Of a stretch of 64,000 nt of DNA, positions 8,765-17,773 are shown in pieces. Both the position numbers and the translations under genes were made by a program. The notes beneath the pieces were generated by a model that was given only the letters and a program-made list of their open reading frames with translations, did no database searches and was not told the origin of the DNA. Origin of the DNA: Pinirhizobacter sp036499745 (GTDB lineage: Bacteria > Pseudomonadota > Gammaproteobacteria > Xanthomonadales > Rhodanobacteraceae); contig NZ_DASYDG010000009.1 of assembly GCF_036499745.1 (NCBI RefSeq), positions 6,643-70,642 of the forward strand. Reading direction: 5' to 3'. Position 1 is the first letter of the stretch. Each line of letters opens with the position of its first letter.

Positions 8765-9442
8765 ATGCAGCGAGCATTGGTCATCGAGGACGACGCGGTT
8801 ACCGCGAACGAGATCGTCGCCGAGCTCGACCTTCATGGCTTGTCCGCCGAGTGGGTCGCCAACGGCGAGGACGGCCTGGACCGCGCCAGCAGCGCGGACT
8901 ACGACATCATCACGCTGGACCGCATGCTGCCGGGCATGGATGGCATCGACGTGGTGGCGGCCCTGCGCAACCGCGGCGTTGACACCCCGGTACTGATGAT
9001 CAGCGCACTGAGCGACGTGGATGAACGCGTGCGCGGCCTGCGCGCTGGCGGCGATGATTACCTCACCAAGCCCTTCGCGCCGGACGAAATGACCGCACGG
9101 GTGGAAGTGTTGCTGCGACGGCGCCAACCGCAGGCGCGCAGCGTGCTGCGAGTGGCGGACCTCGAATTGGACCTCGTTACCCATGCAGCGAACCGCGCCG
9201 GCCAGGAACTGCCGCTTCAGCCTACCGAATACCGCCTGCTCGAATTCCTCATGCGTCATGCCGGCCAGGTGCTGACGCGCACGATGATCTTCGAGCACGT
9301 ATGGGGTTTTCATTTCGATCCAGGCACCAACGTGATCGATGTGCACATCGGCCGGCTGCGCCGGAAGATCGACCAGCCTGGGCAGTCGTCCCTCATTCGC
9401 ACCATTCGTGGTTCGGGATACGTCATTGCGCCCGCTGACTGA
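8765..9442 (+). CDS. OmpR/PhoB-family response regulator
   Basis: A 225-residue DNA-binding regulator. The receiver (1-120) has Glu8/Asp9/Asp10, phosphoacceptor Asp52 (ITLDRMLPGMDG), Ser81 region (LMISALSD) and the KPF lysine. The C-terminal winged helix (about 130-222) contains PLQPTEYRLLEFLMRH, and NVIDVHIGRLRRKID. The start at 8765 (MQRALVIEDD) is preceded by GGAGAT. The downstream histidine kinase gene overlaps its end. Position suggests it controls the following RND pump genes (inference). Confidence 0.95.
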   Translation: MQRALVIEDDAVTANEIVAELDLHGLSAEWVANGEDGLDRASSADYDIITLDRMLPGMDGIDVVAALRNRGVDTPVLMISALSDVDERVRGLRAGGDDYLTKPFAPDEMTARVEVLLRRRQPQARSVLRVADLELDLVTHAANRAGQELPLQPTEYRLLEFLMRHAGQVLTRTMIFEHVWGFHFDPGTNVIDVHIGRLRRKIDQPGQSSLIRTIRGSGYVIAPAD

Positions 9443-10802
9443 AGTCTGGAGCGCCGCGACCTCGCGGTTGATGCTCATTTACGGCGCCCTGTTCGCTGTC
9501 TGGTGCGTGATTCTGCTCGGTGCGGTGCAGTTTGAATCGTCGCGCTACCTTTCCGGTGTGATCGACTCCATGCTGCAGCAACGCATCGCGCTGCTGGCAC
9601 GCACGGAACCCTCGGCACTCCAGGGCGCGGTGGAGAAGGCGGTCGCGATCGATCCGGCCGGCGTGATGTGGCTGGGCCTGTTCGATGCCGATGGTCGGCC
9701 CATGGCGGGCAATGTCAACGCGCTGCCGGCGGACCTGCCAATGGACGGCGTGGCACACGCGATCGAGTCCGGTACGCTGCATCCGGTGGTCGGACGCCCC
9801 GTTCGGTCGCGCGCGGTGGTCATGAGGCTGCCCGATGGCCGGCGCCTGGTGGCGGCGAAAGATTCGCGCACGATCGATGGCCTTGGCGCGATCATGCGCC
9901 GCGGCCTGTTGTGGGGATTGTCCCTTACGCTTATTCCGGGCCTGCTGGGTGGCTTCCTGCTAAGCCGTGCACCGGCCAGGCGGATCCGGCAGATGCAGCG
10001 GGCCGCTGAACCGATCCAGCGCGGGGACCTTTCGCGGCGCCTTCCGGTTAGCGGAAGGGGGGACGAGATCGATCTGCTGGCCGGCATCGTCAATACCATG
10101 CTGACCGAGATCGAGCGCCTGATGGGCGAGGTCAAGGGCGTGTGCGACAACATAGCCCACGATCTTCGCACCCCGCTTACCCACCTTCGCGCCCGTCTCT
10201 ACCGCACGCAGCAACAGCTCAAGGGGCCCGAAGAGGCAGCATCGCTGGATGTGTGCCTTGCCGACATCGATGCCCTGATGGCGCGTTTCCGCGCCCTGCT
10301 GCGCATCTCGGAACTGGAAGATGGCCAGCGCAGCGCCTGCTTCCAGCCGATGGACCTGGCCGGTGTGATGCGACAGGTGCATGAGTTCTACGGCCCCCTG
10401 GCCGAAGACCGCGGCCAGCGCTTCGAACTGGACCTGCAACCGATGCCGGCAACACGCGGCGATCCGCAACTGCTGTTCGAAGCGTTGGCGAATCTCGTGG
10501 GCAATGCGATCAAGTTCACGCCCGCCGGCGGCATGGTGACCTTGCGCAGCGCCAATGACAGTGACGGTGGCTACATCGAGGTTGGCGACAGCGGCCCGGG
10601 TATTCCCGAAGGCGAGAGGGAAGCGGTGCTGCTGCGTTTCTACCGTGGCGACGGCAGCCGCAGTACGCCGGGCTCGGGCCTGGGGCTTTCCATTGTCAGC
10701 GCCATCGCGCGATTGCATGGCTATGGCCTGGAAGTAGGTGGGGACGGCCACGGAGCGCGCATCCGCATGCGGTTCGGCCCCGCGACGTCGGCTACCGGCT
10801 AA
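9426..10802 (+). CDS. Membrane sensor histidine kinase
   Basis: About 458 residues if read from TTG 9426, which overlaps the regulator gene; ATG 9471 is the alternative start. Transmembrane helix 1 (LMLIYGALFAVWCVILLGAV) precedes a periplasmic sensor of about 120 residues, and helix 2 (LLWGLSLTLIPGLLGGFLL) precedes a HAMP domain. The phospho-acceptor motif is AHDLRTPLTHL; the ATPase domain shows the N-box (LVGNAIKFTP), DSGPGIP and GSGLGLSIV. It is the partner of the preceding regulator. The signal sensed is unknown. Confidence 0.93.
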   Translation: MRPLTEVWSAATSRLMLIYGALFAVWCVILLGAVQFESSRYLSGVIDSMLQQRIALLARTEPSALQGAVEKAVAIDPAGVMWLGLFDADGRPMAGNVNALPADLPMDGVAHAIESGTLHPVVGRPVRSRAVVMRLPDGRRLVAAKDSRTIDGLGAIMRRGLLWGLSLTLIPGLLGGFLLSRAPARRIRQMQRAAEPIQRGDLSRRLPVSGRGDEIDLLAGIVNTMLTEIERLMGEVKGVCDNIAHDLRTPLTHLRARLYRTQQQLKGPEEAASLDVCLADIDALMARFRALLRISELEDGQRSACFQPMDLAGVMRQVHEFYGPLAEDRGQRFELDLQPMPATRGDPQLLFEALANLVGNAIKFTPAGGMVTLRSANDSDGGYIEVGDSGPGIPEGEREAVLLRFYRGDGSRSTPGSGLGLSIVSAIARLHGYGLEVGGDGHGARIRMRFGPATSATG

Positions 10803-10833
10803 CCGTAAAGACGTCCAAACTTTCCTGCGGCTT

Positions 10834-10854
10834 TCATTCAATTTATTTGAATGA
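10834..10854. promoter_or_regulatory. Inverted repeat upstream of RND operon
   Basis: TCATTCAA-TTTAT-TTGAATGA is a perfect 8-bp inverted repeat in an AT-rich patch about 100 bp before the pump gene. It has the shape of a dimeric regulator operator. The regulator is unknown; the adjacent OmpR-type protein usually prefers direct repeats, so another factor is possible. Confidence 0.5.
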
Positions 10855-10871
10855 TGAAACAATCTTCATCG

Positions 10872-10887
10872 ATCCGGCGGGCCGGAT
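10872..10887. promoter_or_regulatory. Second inverted repeat before the RND gene
   Basis: ATCCGGC-GG-GCCGGAT is a perfect 7-bp inverted repeat 64 bp upstream of the pump start. It may be a second operator, or a short hairpin in the leader. Confidence 0.4.
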
Positions 10888-10950
10888 ATTTATGCTGCAT
10901 GGCAAAATAGATGCATCGGCGCCCTTTCCCCGCGCCGGGAAGCACTCCCC

Positions 10951-13900
10951 ATGCTTGCACTTGTCCGGATCGCGCTGACGCGGCCGTATACCTTCATCGT
11001 CCTCGCGTTATTGATCCTGATCATTGGCCCGATAACGGCCATGCGTACGCCCACCGACATCTTCCCGGACATCAAGATCCCGGTGATCAGCGTGGTATGG
11101 CAGTACACCGGCCTGCCGCCCGACCAGGTGGCCGGGCGCATCTCCTCGCCGTTCGAGCGCGTGCTGACCACCACGGTCAATGACGTGGAGCACATCGAGG
11201 CGTCGTCGATCCAGGGCTTCGGCATCATCAAGATCTTCTTCCAGCCCACGGTGGACATCCGTACGGCCAATGCCCAGGTCACCGCCGTGGCGCAGACGTT
11301 GCTCAAGCAATTGCCGCCGGGTATCACGCCGCCCCTGATCCTCAACTACAACGCATCCACCGTGCCGATCATCCAGCTGGCGCTGTCGGGCAAGGGACTG
11401 TCGGAACAGAACCTGGGCGACCTGGGCCTCAACGCGATTCGCCCGCCGATGACTTCCGTGGCAGGTGCGTCGGTGCCTTATCCCTTCGGCGGAAGGACGC
11501 GCCAGGTGCAGATCGACATCGATCCAGCCGCCTTGCAGGCGCGTGGCATGTCCGCGCAGGACATCGCCAATGCCCTGGCAGCGCAAAACCTGATCATCCC
11601 GATCGGTACGCAGAAGATCGGTGACTACGAGTACACGCTTCAGCTCAACAACGCCCCGGATAACATCGCCGACCTGGGCAACCTGCCGATCAAGACGGCC
11701 AACGGCACGACGGTTTACGTCCGCGACGTGGCGCATGTGCGCGACGGATCGCCACCGCAGACCAACATCGTGCACGTGGACGGCAATCGTTCGGCCCTGA
11801 TGACGATCATGAAGAACGGCTCGGCCTCGACGCTTGCGATCATCGCGGGAGTGAAGGACAAGGTGAAGGAGATCATCCCGACCCTTCCCGATACGCTTAA
11901 AATTTCCCCCATCGGCGACCAGTCGCTGTTCGTCTCCGGTGCGATCTCCGGCGTGGCGAAGGAGGGTGTGATTGCCGCGGCGCTGACCAGCCTGATGATC
12001 CTGCTGTTCCTGGGCAGCTGGCGTTCCACGGTGATCATCGCCATTTCCATTCCGCTGGCGATCTTAAGCTCCATCGCGGCGCTGTCGGCGATCGGCGAAA
12101 CCCTCAACATCATGACCCTCGGCGGCCTGGCGCTGGCGGTGGGCATCCTGGTGGACGATGCCACGGTAACCATCGAGAACATCAACTGGCACCTTGAGCA
12201 AGGCAAGGAAGTGGAGGAATCCATCCTCGACGGCGCGGCGCAGATCGTCACCCCGGCATTCGTGTCGCTGCTGTGCATCTGCATCGTGTTCGTGCCGATG
12301 TTCTTCTTGAATGGCGTGGCGCGTTTCCTGTTCGTGCCGATGGCCGAGGCGGTGATGTTCGCCATGGTGGCAAGCTTCATCCTCTCCCGTACGCTGGTAC
12401 CGACCATGGCCAAGTACCTGCTGCACAAGCACAGGGCGGGCGAGGAACACGGCCACTCGATGGCGCCTTCGCGTAACCCGCTGGTGCGTTTCCAGCGGAG
12501 CTTCGAGAAGCGTTTTGAGAATATCCGTGACGGTTATCACGGGCTGCTGGCCCTGGTTCTGGAATACCGCAAGGTGTTCGTGATCGGCTTCCTGGCATTC
12601 GTGGTGGCATCCTTCGCGCTGGTGCCGTTCCTGGGCAGGAATTTCTTCCCGTCGGTGGATTCAGGCCAGATCCTGATGCATGTGCGGGCGCCGGTGGGTA
12701 CCCGCGTGGAGGAAACCGCGCGCGTCTTCGCCGACATCCAGGCATCGATCCGCCGCATGGTGCCCCAGGAAGAACTCGGTACGGTGGTGGACAACATCGG
12801 CCTGTCGATCTCGGGCATCAACAATGCCTACAACAACACCGGCACCATCGGCGAACAGGACGGTGACATCCAGATCGCACTGAAGGAAGGCCACGCGCCC
12901 ACGGCCAGGTACGTCAAGGCCTTCCGCGAGCGCCTGCCACGGGAGTTCCCCGGCGTGACGTTCTCGTTCCCGCCGGCGGACATCATCAGCCAGATCCTGA
13001 ACTTCGGTTCGCCCGCGCCGGTGGACCTGCAGATCCGCGGCAACAACATTGGTGCGAACTTCGATTTCGCCAACAAGGTGCTGCGAGAGATCCGCCGCGT
13101 TCCCGGCGTGGCCGATGCGCGCATCCAGCAATCGCAGCAGAACCCGGTGTTCAACGTGGATGTCGATCGTACCCGCGCGCAGCTGGTGGGGCTGACCGAG
13201 CGCGATGTCACCAACAGCCTGGGCGTGAACCTGGCCGGCTCCAGCCAGGTGGCCCCCACCTACTGGCTGAACCCGCAGAACCAGATCTCCTACCCGATCG
13301 TGATGCAGACGCCGCAATACAGCCTGGACAGCCTGCCGGCGCTGGAGAACCTGCAGGTGTCAGGTCCAGGCGGTTCACAGATCCTGGGTGGATTTGCCAG
13401 GCTCCGGCGCACCCACTCCAACGCGGTGGTTACCCAGTACAACATCCAGCCGGTGGTGGAGATCTACGCCACCCCGCAGGGTCGCGACCTGGGCGCCGTG
13501 GCGACGGACATCCAGAAGATCATCAATGCCCATCAGAAGGAATTGCCCAAGGGTTCGAGCATGGCCCTGCTGGGCCAGGTGCAGACGATGAACAACGCCT
13601 TCAGCGGCCTGATCCTCGGCCTGCTCGGCGCGGTGGCGTTGATCTATTTCCTGATCGTGGTGAACTTCCAGTCGTGGAGCGATCCGTTCGTGATCATCAC
13701 GGCACTGCCCGCGGCACTGGCCGGCATCATCTGGATCCTCTTCGCCACGCATACCACGCTCTCGGTGCCCGCACTCACCGGCGCCATCATGTGCATGGGC
13801 GTTGCCACGGCCAACTCCATCCTGGTGGTGAGTTTCTGCCGCGAGCAGCTGGCCCTGCATGGCGACGCCGCGAAGGCTGCGCTGGAAGCAGGCTTCGTGC

Positions 13901-14139
13901 GCTTCCGCCCGGTGCTGATGACGGCGCTGGCCATGATCATCGGCATGGCGCCCATGGCCCTGGGCCTGGGCGAGGGCGGCGAACAGAACGCCCCGCTGGG
14001 CCGCGCGGTGATCGGCGGCCTGGTCTTCGCCACGGTGGCCACGCTCCTTTTCGTACCTGTCGTTTTCGCCATCATCCACGGGCGGCACGCCCGCACCGCA
14101 CCCGCGGCGCCTGCTTCCGGAGAACCTGTCCATGTCTGA
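10951..14139 (+). CDS. RND efflux pump, inner-membrane transporter (AcrB-like)
   Basis: A 1062-residue proton-driven exporter. The first transmembrane helix is at residues ~10-30, followed by the porter motif TDIFPDIKIPVISV. The proton-relay pair is in GGLALAVGILVDDATVTIENIN. A second half repeats the fold (helix GLILGLLGAVALIYFLIVV, end cluster VIGGLVFATVATLLFVPVVFAII). Length fits AcrB-type pumps. The gene order is pump, membrane fusion protein, outer-membrane factor, with 8-bp and 14-bp overlaps, so the three are one operon. The substrate cannot be told from sequence; it is probably small hydrophobic compounds or drugs. Confidence 0.95.
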   Translation: MLALVRIALTRPYTFIVLALLILIIGPITAMRTPTDIFPDIKIPVISVVWQYTGLPPDQVAGRISSPFERVLTTTVNDVEHIEASSIQGFGIIKIFFQPTVDIRTANAQVTAVAQTLLKQLPPGITPPLILNYNASTVPIIQLALSGKGLSEQNLGDLGLNAIRPPMTSVAGASVPYPFGGRTRQVQIDIDPAALQARGMSAQDIANALAAQNLIIPIGTQKIGDYEYTLQLNNAPDNIADLGNLPIKTANGTTVYVRDVAHVRDGSPPQTNIVHVDGNRSALMTIMKNGSASTLAIIAGVKDKVKEIIPTLPDTLKISPIGDQSLFVSGAISGVAKEGVIAAALTSLMILLFLGSWRSTVIIAISIPLAILSSIAALSAIGETLNIMTLGGLALAVGILVDDATVTIENINWHLEQGKEVEESILDGAAQIVTPAFVSLLCICIVFVPMFFLNGVARFLFVPMAEAVMFAMVASFILSRTLVPTMAKYLLHKHRAGEEHGHSMAPSRNPLVRFQRSFEKRFENIRDGYHGLLALVLEYRKVFVIGFLAFVVASFALVPFLGRNFFPSVDSGQILMHVRAPVGTRVEETARVFADIQASIRRMVPQEELGTVVDNIGLSISGINNAYNNTGTIGEQDGDIQIALKEGHAPTARYVKAFRERLPREFPGVTFSFPPADIISQILNFGSPAPVDLQIRGNNIGANFDFANKVLREIRRVPGVADARIQQSQQNPVFNVDVDRTRAQLVGLTERDVTNSLGVNLAGSSQVAPTYWLNPQNQISYPIVMQTPQYSLDSLPALENLQVSGPGGSQILGGFARLRRTHSNAVVTQYNIQPVVEIYATPQGRDLGAVATDIQKIINAHQKELPKGSSMALLGQVQTMNNAFSGLILGLLGAVALIYFLIVVNFQSWSDPFVIITALPAALAGIIWILFATHTTLSVPALTGAIMCMGVATANSILVVSFCREQLALHGDAAKAALEAGFVRFRPVLMTALAMIIGMAPMALGLGEGGEQNAPLGRAVIGGLVFATVATLLFVPVVFAIIHGRHARTAPAAPASGEPVHV

Positions 14140-15307
14140 CAACATCACCAAGCCTAGTCGTCGCAGCTTGCGTCTGGCCGGCCTTATCGCGCTGGTCGTG
14201 TTCGTGGCGATCGTGGTGGCGGGCATTGCCACGCGCGCCGCCGATGCCCGCCGGCTGCGCACCTGGACCGACAACCAGGTCGTGCCAACGGTCAACGTGG
14301 CGCCGCCTTCCACCGACGTCGATGGCTCGCCGCTGCAACTGCCCGGGCGCCTGCAGGCGTATTCCCGCGCGCCGCTGTTTGCCCGCGTCAGTGGCTATCT
14401 GAAATCGTGGTCGGTGGATATTGGCGGCAAAGTGAAGGCCGGCCAGCTGATCGCCGAGATCGAAACCCCCGACCTCGACCAGCAGCTGCTGCAGGCCAAG
14501 GGCGCGCTCGCCAGCGCCCAGGCCAATGCGGCGCTGGCCGCCACCACGGCGAAGCGCTGGCAGTCGATGCTGGGCTCGGATTCGGTATCCAAGCAGGAAG
14601 TGGATGAGAAAACCGCCGACTACACCGCCAAGCTCGCCCAGCAGCGCGCGGCGCAGGCCGATGTCGATCGCATCCAGGCGCTGAAGGGCTTTGCCCGCAT
14701 CACCGCGCCATTCGACGGCGTGGTCACCGCGCGCAACACCGATGTCGGCGCGTTGATCAATGCCGGTGGCGGCGCCGGCCCGGAACTGTTCGAGGTGTCG
14801 GACATCCGCAAGTTGCGGGCCTACGTGCGCGTGCCACAGAACTATGCCCCAAGCATCCATGACGGCGACACCGCCGAGCTCACGGTGCCTGAGTACCCGG
14901 GCAAGACCTTTACCGCGAAAGTCGAAGCCTCCGCCGGTGCCATCAATGCCGACTCGGGCACCACGCTTGTGCAGTTGGCCGTGGACAATGCCGACGGCAA
15001 GCTGATGCCCGGCGCCTTTGCCAACGTCAATTTCAGGCTGCCGGCCGACGCCAATGCTTTCAGCATTCCCGCCAGCGCGCTGGTGTTCGATGCCAAGGGC
15101 ATGCGCGTGGCCACGCTGGGTCCCGACAACCGGGTGAAGTTCAAGCGCGTGACCATCGCGCGCGACCTTGGCAAGACGATCGAACTGGGCTCGGGTGTCG
15201 ATCCGCAGGACCGTGTCATCGAAAGCCCGCCCGATGGGCTGGACGATGGCGACCAGGTGCAGCTTGCCCCGAAGGACAACACGGCCGAGACCCATGGCAA
15301 GGCTTGA
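14132..15307 (+). CDS. RND periplasmic membrane fusion protein
   Basis: A 391-residue adaptor linking pump to outer-membrane channel. An N-terminal transmembrane anchor (about 15-35, GLIALVVFVAIVVAGIA) replaces the lipoprotein signal seen in AcrA. It is followed by a biotinyl-lipoyl half (SGYLKSWSVDIGGKVKAGQLIAEI), an alpha-helical hairpin (about 110-175), the second lipoyl half (ARITAPFDGVVTARNTDVGAL) and beta-barrel domains. It overlaps the pump gene by 8 bases. Confidence 0.94.
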   Translation: MSDNITKPSRRSLRLAGLIALVVFVAIVVAGIATRAADARRLRTWTDNQVVPTVNVAPPSTDVDGSPLQLPGRLQAYSRAPLFARVSGYLKSWSVDIGGKVKAGQLIAEIETPDLDQQLLQAKGALASAQANAALAATTAKRWQSMLGSDSVSKQEVDEKTADYTAKLAQQRAAQADVDRIQALKGFARITAPFDGVVTARNTDVGALINAGGGAGPELFEVSDIRKLRAYVRVPQNYAPSIHDGDTAELTVPEYPGKTFTAKVEASAGAINADSGTTLVQLAVDNADGKLMPGAFANVNFRLPADANAFSIPASALVFDAKGMRVATLGPDNRVKFKRVTIARDLGKTIELGSGVDPQDRVIESPPDGLDDGDQVQLAPKDNTAETHGKA

Positions 15308-16718
15308 TCGCGCGTTCCTCGTCGCGGGGCTGACCGTGGTGCTGGGTGCCTGTTCGCTGGCACCGAAATACGAGGCGCCGAAGGTACCGGTAGCCGACCA
15401 GTACAAGCAGGTCGGCCCCTGGGCACCGGCCAAACCCGCCGATGCGTTGCCGCGCGACGGCTGGTGGCATTCGTACAGCTATCCGCGCCTGGACCAATTG
15501 CAGGCAAAGCTCGCAGCCAACAACGCCGACCTCGCCGCCGCGCTGGCGCACTACCAGCAGGCGGAAGCCTTCCGAAAGGAAATACGCTCCGGACTGTTCC
15601 CCACCATCGGCGTCGATGCCAATGCCCAGCGCGATCGCCAGTCCGACACCAAGCCGCTGCGCGGTGTGCTGGGATCGCCCACCTCGCCGCGCACGTACAA
15701 CTCGTTCACCGTGGGCGCCGACCTGGACTACGAGGTCGACCTTTGGGGCCGCGTGAGCGACAGCGTCAAAGCCGGCAATGCCGAGGCCGAGGCCGCCGCG
15801 GGCGATTTTGCTTCCGCGCAGCTCAGCCTGCAGGCGCAGTTGTCCGACAGCGTGATCGTGCTGAACGGCCTCGACCGCCAGATCGACCTGCTACGACAGA
15901 GCATCGGGGCTTTTGAAAAAGCCTTGCAGCTCACCGAGGACCGCCATGCCGGCGGCATTGCCTCGGGGCTGGATGTGGCGCGTGCGCAGACACAGCTCTC
16001 CAGTGCGCGTTCGCAGCTGAAGCAAACCCAGGCCCAGCGCGAGATCACCGAGCACGCCGTGGCCGTACTGGTAGGCGATTCAGCGTCGACGTTCTCCCTG
16101 CCGACGGATCTCACCGCGGTCAACCTGCCGGCGATCCCGCTGGGCGTACCTTCGACCCTGTTGCAGCGCCGTCCCGACATTGCCGCCGCCGAACGCCGCA
16201 CCGCGGCGGCCAATGCCCGTGTGGGCGTGGCCCGGTCGGCGTATTTTCCGCAGATCACGCTGGATGCGCAGGGTGGCTACCAGAGCGCCGTGTACCGCGG
16301 ACTGCTCAATGCTCCGAATCATTTCTGGTCGCTAGGCCCGAGCTTCCTGTTGACGCTATTGGACGGCGGCCTGCGCAAGGCCGGCGTTGAGGCGGCCAGG
16401 GCGGCCACGGACGAAGCCGGGGCGAAATACCGCAGCGTGGTGCTGAATGCCTTTGCCCAGGTGGAAGACAGCCAGTCGCAGCTGGCCGACTTTGCTTCCG
16501 CGATCGAAGACCAGCAGGCGGCGGCCGACGCCGCGCAAAAAACGCTGGACCTCTCCATGGACCGCTACAAACAGGGCGCCGTCGGCTACCTTGACGTCGT
16601 TACCGCCCAACAGACCGCGCTTGATGCCAAACGCAGCCTGATCGACCTGAAGACCCAACAGCTCCGCGCCAGCATCGAGCTGGTCAAAGCCCTCGGCGGC
16701 GGCTGGCAGCAAACGTAA
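15294..16718 (+). CDS. Outer-membrane efflux lipoprotein (NodT/OprM family)
   Basis: A 474-residue TolC-like channel. The N-terminal signal ends in the lipobox LGAC, so it is probably lipid-anchored in the outer membrane. It holds two long coiled-coil repeats, each with the family pattern (DYEVDLWGRVSDSVKA; RRPDIAAAERRTAAANARVGVARSAYFPQI). The start at 15294 overlaps the adaptor gene by 14 bases. It is the third gene of the efflux operon. Confidence 0.94.
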   Translation: MARLDRAFLVAGLTVVLGACSLAPKYEAPKVPVADQYKQVGPWAPAKPADALPRDGWWHSYSYPRLDQLQAKLAANNADLAAALAHYQQAEAFRKEIRSGLFPTIGVDANAQRDRQSDTKPLRGVLGSPTSPRTYNSFTVGADLDYEVDLWGRVSDSVKAGNAEAEAAAGDFASAQLSLQAQLSDSVIVLNGLDRQIDLLRQSIGAFEKALQLTEDRHAGGIASGLDVARAQTQLSSARSQLKQTQAQREITEHAVAVLVGDSASTFSLPTDLTAVNLPAIPLGVPSTLLQRRPDIAAAERRTAAANARVGVARSAYFPQITLDAQGGYQSAVYRGLLNAPNHFWSLGPSFLLTLLDGGLRKAGVEAARAATDEAGAKYRSVVLNAFAQVEDSQSQLADFASAIEDQQAAADAAQKTLDLSMDRYKQGAVGYLDVVTAQQTALDAKRSLIDLKTQQLRASIELVKALGGGWQQT

Positions 16719-16734
16719 ACATTAGGGGCCGAGG

Positions 16735-17688
16735 CTAGAGCTTCGCGCCGAGGAGTTCTTCCAGCTTGCGCTGGTCCACGGCGAACTTGCGGATGCCTTC
16801 GGCCAGCTTGTCGGTGGCCATGGCGTTTTCGTTGTGACCCCAGCGGAAGGCGCTCTCGCTGATCTTCGGCTGGCGCTCTTCGCGCTTGCCGTTATCGGAC
16901 AGTGCGCGGGGCAGGTCGTCCTGGTTTTCCTGGAGCTTTTGCAGAAGATCCGGGCTGATGGTGAGGCGGTCACAGCCGGCCAGGGCCTGGATCTGGCCGA
17001 TGTTGCGGAAGCTCGCGCCCATCACGATGGTCTGGTAGCCGTGCAGCTTGAACCAGTCGTAGATGCGGCGCACCGACTGCACGCCAGGGTCTTCGGCTGG
17101 TGCGTACACCTTCTTGTCGGTGTGCTCGACATACCAGTCGAAGATGCGGCCAACGAAGGGTGAGATCAGCGTGGCACCGGCTTCGGCGCAGGCGCGCGCC
17201 TGTTCGAAGCTGAAGAGCAAGGTCATGTTGCAGTTGATGCCTTTCTTCTCCAGCTGTTCGGCGGCGCGGATGCCTTCCCAGGTGGATGCGAGCTTGATGA
17301 AGATGCGGTCGTTCTTGACACCAGCGTCGTTGTACATGCCGATCAGGCGTTCAGCCTTGGCGATGGAAGCGTCGGTATCGAAAGAAAGGCGCGCGTCCAC
17401 TTCGGTGGAGACGCGACCGGGCACGATGTCCAGGATCTTCCGGCCGACCTGCACGGCAAGATAATCGCTGGCGTCGGTCAGCTGCTGCTGGCGGTCGTTT
17501 GATTTGCCTTTCGCCCAGGCCACGGCAGCGTCGATCAGCGGAGCGTAGCCAGCATCGCCGGCGGCCTTGAGCAGCAGCGAGGGATTGGTGGTGGCGTCCA
17601 CCGGTTTCCATTGGCTGATCGCCTGGATATCGCCGGTATCGGAGACGACGGTGGTGATCTTGCGCAGCTGTTCGAGTTGGCTCGCCAT
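16735..17688 (-). CDS. tal: Transaldolase (TalB type)
   Basis: A 317-residue pentose phosphate enzyme transferring a dihydroxyacetone unit between sugar phosphates. The Schiff-base lysine lies in DRIFIKLASTWEGI, with the N-terminal DATTNPSLLLKA and the phosphate-site region VMGASFRN. The start at 17688 is chosen over 17697 because AAGGA is correctly spaced for it and the length equals E. coli TalB. It sits alone, upstream of priA on the same strand. Confidence 0.97.
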   Translation of the reverse strand: MASQLEQLRKITTVVSDTGDIQAISQWKPVDATTNPSLLLKAAGDAGYAPLIDAAVAWAKGKSNDRQQQLTDASDYLAVQVGRKILDIVPGRVSTEVDARLSFDTDASIAKAERLIGMYNDAGVKNDRIFIKLASTWEGIRAAEQLEKKGINCNMTLLFSFEQARACAEAGATLISPFVGRIFDWYVEHTDKKVYAPAEDPGVQSVRRIYDWFKLHGYQTIVMGASFRNIGQIQALAGCDRLTISPDLLQKLQENQDDLPRALSDNGKREERQPKISESAFRWGHNENAMATDKLAEGIRKFAVDQRKLEELLGAKL

Positions 17689-17773
17689 GGGGGACATCCT
17701 TGGAATCGAAGGGGAGGGCTATGAAAGACCAATATTTGTACCAGACCGCGTGTTGCCAAGGTGTCGATGGCCG

